From positions 1 to 64,000 of the forward strand of contig JADLHM010000055.1 in assembly GCA_020848745.1 (NCBI GenBank): 64,000 bases of DNA, read 5' to 3'. The translations under genes and the position numbers were made by a program. This stretch comes from Deltaproteobacteria bacterium (lineage in GTDB: Bacteria > Desulfobacterota > Binatia > UTPRO1). The notes beneath the pieces were generated by a model that saw only the letters and a program-made list of their open reading frames with translations, did no database searches and was not told the DNA's origin. Each line of letters opens with the position of its first letter. Position 1 is the stretch's first letter. This document shows, one piece after another, positions 1 to 6,010 of this stretch.

Positions 1-670
1 CCTTGGTGACGGCGCGGGTGATGAGGGCGGTGCGCTTCTCCTGGAGCAGCTCGATCAGCCGCTCCTTCTTCGCCACCAGCCCATCGATCCGCGCCGTCTC
101 CCGGTCGAGGAACGCGGCGATGGCGCGTTGCTCGGGTTCGGGGGGAAGCGGGTGCTTCAGGTTCTCTGCGAACGCTTCCGGGACTCGCTTCTGCCCTCCT
201 GCGCCATACATCTCGGCCTCCCCCAGCCGTCGAAAGGCGTCGGACAGAGTGACGTAGAACAGATACTGGCCGTCTACAGCGTCGAGCGCTCGCAGTACAT
301 GCAGCTCGGTAGTTCCGAAGGCGATGCCATTTGTCAGGCCGGCTGCCAATGCCCCTTTGCCGTTCTCGAAGCACGGCGTGATCTTGGCGACGACAACATC
401 CCCGTTCGCGAAGTACGTGTATCCTGAGCCAACGTCAGCCAATGGTTTGATTCTGGAGAGATCCAGTCCGCCATACTCGCCGACAGCTTCCATTGGCACG
501 AATGAGACCTCAGCGTCATGTGCGAGTCTGCGCGCTGCGAGCGGCGACGGATTCAGCTCAACGCCGAACTTCAGCCGCTTCACCTCCCAGTGCGCCGGAA
601 TTTCCCGCAGCCACTCGACGCCGGAGTCCTTGTAGGTCGGGTATGGCTTGAGGCGTCGCAGCGCGCTCAT
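1..670 (-). CDS. hsdS: Type I restriction-modification specificity subunit HsdS (C-terminus outside window)
   Basis: The first 223 codons of a DNA-specificity subunit; the frame is open to the window edge, so the 3' part is missing. After ATG (670) the protein has the family opening GVEWLREIPAHWE, then one target-recognition domain (about residues 20-165). A central conserved region follows, with the signature PEPEQRAIAAFLDRE and ETARIDGLVAKKERL, the helix that spaces the two recognition domains. HsdS sets which bipartite site HsdM methylates and HsdR cuts. The ATG overlaps the abiEii stop by four bases, so it is the last visible gene of the hsdM-abiE-hsdS operon. The second recognition domain and hsdR should lie further left if the system is complete. 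Confidence 0.88.
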   Translation of the reverse strand, partial: MSALRRLKPYPTYKDSGVEWLREIPAHWEVKRLKFGVELNPSPLAARRLAHDAEVSFVPMEAVGEYGGLDLSRIKPLADVGSGYTYFANGDVVVAKITPCFENGKGALAAGLTNGIAFGTTELHVLRALDAVDGQYLFYVTLSDAFRRLGEAEMYGAGGQKRVPEAFAENLKHPLPPEPEQRAIAAFLDRETARIDGLVAKKERLIELLQEKRTALITRAVTK

Positions 671-1584
671 TGCCACGGACCTCCCGGCGGCCACGCGCCT
701 GCGCTGGTTCCCTTGCCGCGCAGGTCGTTGAGCACCGGCGAGAGGAAGGCATGCAGCACGCGCGCGCACTCGTCGGCGAAGTCGGCCGGAACGTCGATCC
801 GTGCGCGGCGGACGAACGCGCGCACTTGTGCCGGACGCGAGGGGTTGTCCCAGTAGTCCCGCGTGAGCGCGAGCGGCGCATCCTGCGGAATCGACGTATG
901 GCGGCGCTCGAACGTGCGCCGCACTGCCTCAGTGAGCGTCGCGCGGTCGAACGCAAATCGCGATGCAAGGTAGTGCAGGTCGAAGAAATCCTTGATCCGG
1001 CTGTTGCGATCACCGAGCACCACCATCGCCTCGAACTTCTCTGCCACCACCGTCTCGCGGGGATAGGCGAACAGCTCGGGCGCGGGAAAGTCGAGGAGCG
1101 TCGGGAAGATGCAGGGCTGCGGCGGTGGCCAGACCTCGTCGGCCACGCCCATATCGATCTGCAGCATCAGGCGCGCTTGCCCGCAGCGCGCGCGCAGCGT
1201 GGCGCGGGTGCCGGCGTACTCGTCCTCGGCGCGAATCGCTTCGAGGCGAAGGCGTTCGCCGTCGAAGTCGATGCCGTCGGGTGGTGCCGGTGTGGCGACG
1301 ATCATCTGCAGGTCGTGACGGATTGCGTCGAACGTGCCGTCGCCCCGGCGCAGCAGGTCGAGGTCGAGCGTCGCCCGGTAGGGCCGCTCCGACCAGAGTC
1401 GCAGGAGCATCGCCCTCTTGAGCACGAACCGGTCGCGTCGATCAGAGACGGCGAGCCGGTAGAGGAAGCGCTCGAGGCAGTAGCTGGTGAGCAGCGTCTG
1501 GTAGTCGTCACCCGTCTGTCTCGCCCGGTTCAGCAGGCGTGCGGCCACCGAGGCGGCAAGGTTGGCCATGCCAGCGCGCGTCAT
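667..1584 (-). CDS. abiEii: AbiEii/AbiGii-type nucleotidyltransferase toxin
   Basis: A 305-aa protein of the AbiEii family, the toxin half of type IV (AbiE) toxin-antitoxin and phage-abortive systems. Related toxins transfer nucleotides, for example onto tRNA ends. The nucleotidyltransferase core is near the N-terminus: FVLKRAMLL (residues 53-61) followed by TLDLDLL, with the paired aspartates at about 74 and 76. A later stretch, YPRETVVAEKFEAMV, and then SRIKDFFDLHYL, are typical of the family. Many relatives read KGG or KGA where this one reads KRA (56-58), so activity should be tested. Start and stop overlap both neighbours by four bases (ATGA), implying coupled translation with the antitoxin and hsdS. 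Confidence 0.85.
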   Translation of the reverse strand: MTRAGMANLAASVAARLLNRARQTGDDYQTLLTSYCLERFLYRLAVSDRRDRFVLKRAMLLRLWSERPYRATLDLDLLRRGDGTFDAIRHDLQMIVATPAPPDGIDFDGERLRLEAIRAEDEYAGTRATLRARCGQARLMLQIDMGVADEVWPPPQPCIFPTLLDFPAPELFAYPRETVVAEKFEAMVVLGDRNSRIKDFFDLHYLASRFAFDRATLTEAVRRTFERRHTSIPQDAPLALTRDYWDNPSRPAQVRAFVRRARIDVPADFADECARVLHAFLSPVLNDLRGKGTSAGAWPPGGPWQ

Positions 1585-2183
1585 GCGATCGCGTCCAGGT
1601 AGGGCTGCATGACCCGGGCAACCCGGCAGATCCGGGCAAAGCGGGCAAGATCGTTCGCACCGCCGCGGTGCTTCCGACTGAAGTCGCGCAGTGCCTCCAC
1701 GGCGACGTCGATGCCGATCTTGTTGCGGTACTTGAAGCAGTCGGCCACCGTCTTGGCGGCCGAATAGACCCGCAGGGTGACGCCCTCCGCCCGGCGTTCC
1801 TCGATGCCTTCCGTGAGCGCCTCGCCGGAGAAGCGTGCGATCCGCAGGCGCGGGTAGTCGAGCCGCGGGCGGCGCGCCTTCTCGGGAAGCGCGACCCAGA
1901 CCTCGGCCGGCGATTGCGTGGTGAGACCGTGGAGTCGTAGCGCCGTGAGCAGGCAGAAGATGCCGTCGGGAACGCGGGTGGCGACTTGCGCCAGCGTGTG
2001 CTCCGCCGTGATCGAATGGCGAGCAGCGACATAAACGCCCCGAGCCTCTCGCACCACCAGTCCCTGGTCCACGAGGCGAGCAAGCTGCGCGCGGGTAATG
2101 TCGTAGGCCGCGAGATCCCTGGGGCGCGTGATTCCCTTCTGCTCGATGAGCCGCAGCGCTCGTTCCTTGATCGGTTTCGCCAT
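1581..2183 (-). CDS. abiEi: AbiEi-type antitoxin / transcriptional regulator
   Basis: A 200-aa protein matching AbiEi antitoxins: an N-terminal winged helix-turn-helix (ITRAQLARLVDQGLVVREA, about residues 27-45, then RGVYVA), followed by the C-terminal domain with HTLAQVATRVPDG, LTALRLHGLT and the basic stretch FKYRNKIGIDVAVEAL. In characterised AbiE systems AbiEi neutralises the toxin and represses its own promoter through inverted repeats. The chosen ATG (2183) starts the conserved MAKPIKERAL sequence; the frame is open further upstream, but that part crosses the palindromes and is not family-like. The stop overlaps the abiEii start (ATGA). Confidence 0.85.
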   Translation of the reverse strand: MAKPIKERALRLIEQKGITRPRDLAAYDITRAQLARLVDQGLVVREARGVYVAARHSITAEHTLAQVATRVPDGIFCLLTALRLHGLTTQSPAEVWVALPEKARRPRLDYPRLRIARFSGEALTEGIEERRAEGVTLRVYSAAKTVADCFKYRNKIGIDVAVEALRDFSRKHRGGANDLARFARICRVARVMQPYLDAIA

Positions 2184-2202
2184 GGTTCCCGGATGATACG
2201 AA

Positions 2203-2232
2203 ACGTCGGGGGTTGTCGACAAGCCCCGACGT
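2203..2232. promoter_or_regulatory. 30-bp palindrome upstream of abiEi (candidate AbiEi operator)
   Basis: ACGTCGGGG and CCCCGACGT flank a perfect inner palindrome, TTGTCGACAA, giving a 30-bp near-perfect dyad with one mismatched pair. It sits 20 bp before the abiEi start. On the minus strand a weak promoter (TTGCGC, 16 bp, GATACG) can be drawn so that the dyad covers the region just after the -10. AbiEi proteins are known to bind inverted repeats at their own promoter, so an autoregulatory operator is the simplest reading; binding is inferred. Confidence 0.55.
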
Positions 2233-2257
2233 ATCAGTACTAGGCAGTACGGCGCAA

Positions 2258-2289
2258 AATGTCGGCCCTTGCGAGCATTTGCCGACATT
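2258..2289. promoter_or_regulatory. Second inverted repeat between hsdM and abiEi
   Basis: AATGTCGGC (2258-2266) and GCCGACATT (2281-2289) form a perfect 9-bp inverted repeat with a 14-base spacer, starting 8 bp after the hsdM stop. Its half-site shares the GTCGG core with the longer palindrome next to it, which suggests two sites for the same protein. A weak hsdM terminator is the alternative, but no T-run follows. Confidence 0.4.
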
Positions 2290-2297
2290 CCGCGTAG

Positions 2298-4457
2298 TCA
2301 GCTCACCCGCCCCCCCGTCACCTCCGCCAGCATCCGCACGATGTCGCCCTCGATGGCGCGGATGTCGGCCTCGATCGCCTCGAGCGGGCGGGGCGGGGTG
2401 TAGCGATAGAAGTAGCGGTTGAAGTTGATCTCGTAGCCGATGACGCCGACGCGGCCGTCCCGCGGGTCGCGCTTCCGGATGTCGATCCAGGCGTCCGGCA
2501 CGTGCGGGCGGACCTCGCGGTCGAAGAAGGTCCGCACGCTCGCCGGCACGCCATCCGCTCCGGCGGGATCGTCGCCATCGGGGAGCGGCACGCTCTCGGT
2601 GTCGCGCAGCTCGGGATCGGGCTCGGGGTTGCCGTCTTTGTCGCGGCAGATCGCGGCGGTTTCGTCGCGCTCGGAGAGGGCCGACAGGATCGCCTTCCCG
2701 GCCGGCGCCGGGAGTTTGAGGCCAGCCTTGCGGGTCGCGGCGCCGAGTGCGCGCTCGAACTCGTCGCGGTCCTTGAAAAGCGTCTCGGGCAGGCCGCGCA
2801 GCAGGGCGCGGATGGCATCCTGGAGCTTCCGTCCTTCGGCCTGTTCCTCGGCACCGGCGGCGCCCTTCTTCTTCGACTGGGCGAGATTCTGGAATCCCTT
2901 CTCGTCGTCGAGCCGCGCGATGCGCTCGGGCGTCGCCTGGAAATTGAGCCGCAGCGGTCGCTCGACGGTGATCTTGCGGAGGCCGAAGTGCGTGGTCGGG
3001 AAGACACGGCTCACGACCAAATCTTCTTCTTCCTTCCCGTCCTTCGTGATCCGGCGCGTGTCGCCGTCCCGGAAGTCGGCGAGGATCCTCAGGATGTCCT
3101 GCGCGCGCTCCGGCGGAATCTCGCGGCGTTTGTCGCCGAGGCTCTTGCGCATCGGCACCCAGAAGCCGCTCGCGTCGATGAGCTGGACCTTGCCCTCGCG
3201 GGCCGCCGCCTTGCGGTTGGTCACGACCCAGACATAGGTCGCGATCCCGGTGTTGTAGAAGAGCTGCTCCGGCAGCGCGATCAGCGCCTCGAGCAGGTCG
3301 TGCTCCAGGATGAAGCGCCGGATTTCGCTCTCGCCGCTGCCGGCGTCGCCCGTGAACAGCGGCGAGCCGTTCATGATGACGGCGATGCGCGAGCCGCCTT
3401 CCTTCGGTTCCTTCACGTGCGCCAGCATGTGCAGCAGGAACAGGAGCTGGCCGTCGCTGATCCGCGGCAAGCCCGGGGCGAAGCGACCCGAAGCGCCGCG
3501 CTCGTGCTCGGCCCGCACGGCGTCCTCGTCGCGCTTCCAATCCTTGCCGTAGGGCGGGTTGGCGATCAGGTAGTCGAAGCCCCGGCCGGCGTGCCGGTCG
3601 TTCGACAGCACGGTGCCGTAGGCGATGTTGTCGGCGTCGCGTCCGGTCGGGTCCTTCATGAAAAAGTCCGACTTCGAGACGGCCCAGGTTTCCGGGTTCA
3701 CCTCCTGCCCGAAGAGGTGCATCTCCGCGTTCGGGTTGATCGCGGGCCGCAGCAGATCGCCGTTCTTGCGCAAGCCGACGGTGACGTGCTCCTTGGTGAT
3801 CATCAGCATGCCGCCTGAACCGCAGCAGGGGTCGTATACCGTGCAGACGACGCCCTTACGGCGCATTCGCGCTTCGTCGCCGGCCAGCATCAGGTCCACC
3901 ATCAGGTGAACCACGTCGCGCGGCGTGAAGTGCTCGCCGGGGTTCTCGTTCAGCGCCTCGTTGAACTTGCGGATCAGCTCTTCGAAGATCGTGCCCATCG
4001 TCGGGTTGTCGATTCTGTCCGGGTGCAGGTCGACCTTCTTGAAGCGCTCGAGCACCTGGAACAGCAGCCCCGCTTCGTCGAGCTTGCTGATCGTGTTGTC
4101 GAAGTCGAACTTCTCCAGCACCTCGCGCATGTTGGGGCTGAAGCCGGCGATGTAGTTGCGCAGATTGGCGGCGAGGTGCGGCGCGTCGGCGAGGAGCTTC
4201 TCGAAGTCGTACCGGGAGGTGTTGTAGAAGGCGAACCCGGATGCACGCCGGAGCTGGGCATCGAGATCCCCGAGCCCCTGGCCCTTGAGCTGCGCTCGAC
4301 GCTTGAGAACAGCGTCTTTCGTGCCAGCAAGCACGCAATCCAGGCGGCGGAGTACCGTGAGGGGTAGGATCACGTCCTGGTACTTCCCGCGCTTGAAAGT
4401 GTCGCGGATGAGGTCCGCGACCCCCCAGAGGAAGCTGACGATCTCGCTATGGTTCAC
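2298..4457 (-). CDS. hsdM: Type I restriction-modification DNA methyltransferase HsdM
   Basis: A 719-aa N6-adenine methylase subunit of a type I restriction-modification system. It has the N-terminal HsdM domain (VNHSEIVSFLWGVADLIRDTF onward), the SAM-binding motif DPCCGSGGML (about residues 209-218) and the catalytic NPPY (about 300-303). A long C-terminal region with coiled-coil character follows, longer than the roughly 500 aa common in the family. It modifies the site chosen by HsdS. The GTG at 4457 is preferred because a GGAG lies 9 bases upstream and the family begins at NHSEI; a GTG two codons earlier is possible. It is first in the operon; abiEi follows after 114 bp. Confidence 0.92.
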   Translation of the reverse strand: MNHSEIVSFLWGVADLIRDTFKRGKYQDVILPLTVLRRLDCVLAGTKDAVLKRRAQLKGQGLGDLDAQLRRASGFAFYNTSRYDFEKLLADAPHLAANLRNYIAGFSPNMREVLEKFDFDNTISKLDEAGLLFQVLERFKKVDLHPDRIDNPTMGTIFEELIRKFNEALNENPGEHFTPRDVVHLMVDLMLAGDEARMRRKGVVCTVYDPCCGSGGMLMITKEHVTVGLRKNGDLLRPAINPNAEMHLFGQEVNPETWAVSKSDFFMKDPTGRDADNIAYGTVLSNDRHAGRGFDYLIANPPYGKDWKRDEDAVRAEHERGASGRFAPGLPRISDGQLLFLLHMLAHVKEPKEGGSRIAVIMNGSPLFTGDAGSGESEIRRFILEHDLLEALIALPEQLFYNTGIATYVWVVTNRKAAAREGKVQLIDASGFWVPMRKSLGDKRREIPPERAQDILRILADFRDGDTRRITKDGKEEEDLVVSRVFPTTHFGLRKITVERPLRLNFQATPERIARLDDEKGFQNLAQSKKKGAAGAEEQAEGRKLQDAIRALLRGLPETLFKDRDEFERALGAATRKAGLKLPAPAGKAILSALSERDETAAICRDKDGNPEPDPELRDTESVPLPDGDDPAGADGVPASVRTFFDREVRPHVPDAWIDIRKRDPRDGRVGVIGYEINFNRYFYRYTPPRPLEAIEADIRAIEGDIVRMLAEVTGGRVS

Positions 4458-4506
4458 GGGCACACGCTCCGGTCCAGTCTTGGTTCTCGCAACGAGCCCT
4501 CGGGCT

Positions 4507-4578
4507 GTCTAACGTCTGGCGAGTCAGCCGCGCGTCGTCGAGCACGTGGGTCGCGAACGCGTGCCGGACCCCCGCATC
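4507..4578 (-). pseudogene. Remnant of a tyrosine recombinase (box II fossil)
   Basis: Reading the minus strand directly after the serine-hydrolase stop gives DAGVRHAFATHVLDD followed by ARLTRQTL. This matches the HxLRHxFATHLL box II of phage-type and integron-type tyrosine recombinases, including the catalytic His/Arg context. The rest of the gene is absent: the left side is cut off by the neighbour and the right side degenerates before a stop near 4447, inside the hsdM start region. It lies at the boundary of the restriction-modification operon and probably marks old mobility of this block. The match is short, so chance cannot be fully excluded. Confidence 0.5.
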
Positions 4579-5899
4579 ATACGGACTTCCGCGGCATCGC
4601 GCTTCGCTCGCGTTCATCGCGCGACAGGGCGTCCCACCAGTCGAATCCCGGCTCCTTGGGGCACACGCGGCTGATCTCCCGACTGATGGCGGCGAAGCGT
4701 CCGATCTCCGGATAGAGGAGGGGTTTCCCGCTGGTCATCAACGCGACCGTGATCTGCCGTTCGGGATCGGCCCAGCCCAGGACGGTGATGAAGCCGATGT
4801 GGCCGAAGGCATGGAACGTGTCCGGCCCCCAGAAGCTCATCCAGCGGCTGCCGAGCATGAATCCCATGCCGTAGCGTACCGGCATGGCGAGCGAGAAATC
4901 GAACTCGAGATACGACTGCTCGGAGACGGCACGCCGGATCGTGCGGGGCTCGAAAATACGGACACCGTCGAGCTCGCCGCCGTTCAGCAGCAGCTGGTAG
5001 AAGCGGCTGAGCTCGTTGGCGGTCGCGATCACGTTGCCCGAGGGGACGATGGCGGTCAGATACCGAGGATCGTTGCCCAGCTCGGGAACGCGCTCGAACT
5101 CGACGCCGAGGAAACGGCGGAAGATCCACGAGACGGGGGGGAGTACGGGAAGGCCGGTGAAGTGATTCGAGGCGACCCGATCGACGTCCTCGGGCGCGAC
5201 GCCGTAGTTCATCCAGCGAAATCCGAGCCGCTCCAGGATCTCGCACGCGAGCACGGTGCGAATGTCGTCGCCGGTGACGCGACGGACGATCTCGCCCAGG
5301 AGAAATCCTCCACTGATGGCATGGTAGGCGAGCCGCCGTCCGGCTCGCGAGACGGGCCGGGCGGCACAGAGCATGCGCAGGATCTCGGCGGGCTCATTCA
5401 GCAGGTCGAGGCGCATCGCCTCGGGCGGAATGTTGGGGACGCCCGCGCGGTGGGTGAGGACGTGCCGGATGGTGATCCATCGCTTCCCGTGCATCGCGAA
5501 CTCCGGAATGTATTCGCACACCGGGTCGTCGAGATGGAGCAGGTGCTGCTGGTCGAGCAGGTGGATCAGCATCGCGGTTACGGCCTTGCTTGCGGAGAAG
5601 ACGTTGAAGGGCGTATCCGGCGTCGCGAGCGTCCGCTGACCGTCGGCCGGATCGTGCGGACCTCCACCTTTCGCATAACCGATGGCCCGGTCGATCACGA
5701 CCTTGCCCCGGCGACGGATGCAGAGCTGCATGGCCGGGTGCACCCCGGCCGCGTAGAGCGACTCGACGGCCCTCCAGATCGCGTCGATGCCCGCGCCATC
5801 GAGCCCCACGGAGCGCGGATCGACCTCCCGGTCGGTCGCGATCGTCGTCACCGATTCGATGGATCCCGAGACGGGGACGCGGGTGACCAGAGAAAGCAT
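4577..5899 (-). CDS. Serine hydrolase of the beta-lactamase (class C / esterase) family
   Basis: A 440-aa serine hydrolase. The nucleophile motif SASK is at residues 102-105, the second motif is the Tyr in AYHAISGGFLLGE (Tyr192), and the KTG-equivalent box is HIG in FHAFGHIGF. This pattern is typical of the esterase or transesterase branch (EstB/LACTB-like) rather than antibiotic-hydrolysing enzymes. No clear signal peptide, so probably cytoplasmic. The ATG at 5899 gives a family-like N-terminus; in-frame starts upstream (ATG 5965, GTG 5977) are alternatives. The neighbour upstream on the same strand is the large secreted protease-like gene. Substrate unknown. Confidence 0.8.
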   Translation of the reverse strand: MLSLVTRVPVSGSIESVTTIATDREVDPRSVGLDGAGIDAIWRAVESLYAAGVHPAMQLCIRRRGKVVIDRAIGYAKGGGPHDPADGQRTLATPDTPFNVFSASKAVTAMLIHLLDQQHLLHLDDPVCEYIPEFAMHGKRWITIRHVLTHRAGVPNIPPEAMRLDLLNEPAEILRMLCAARPVSRAGRRLAYHAISGGFLLGEIVRRVTGDDIRTVLACEILERLGFRWMNYGVAPEDVDRVASNHFTGLPVLPPVSWIFRRFLGVEFERVPELGNDPRYLTAIVPSGNVIATANELSRFYQLLLNGGELDGVRIFEPRTIRRAVSEQSYLEFDFSLAMPVRYGMGFMLGSRWMSFWGPDTFHAFGHIGFITVLGWADPERQITVALMTSGKPLLYPEIGRFAAISREISRVCPKEPGFDWWDALSRDERERSAMPRKSV

Positions 5900-6010
5900 T
5901 GCGGATTCTCGCACGAACTCGGCTACCGTGCCAGGAGCCGCACCGCTCTGATCGCCTTCGACCATCACGGCGCACACGTGCGCTTGCCGATCCTGCGTCG
6001 CGACCGACTG

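Noticed and set aside
667-3540. Very long antisense or overlapping open frames across many genes
   Set aside because: They are Arg/Pro/Ala-rich GC-bias shadows overlapping genes with clear motifs and have no family features.
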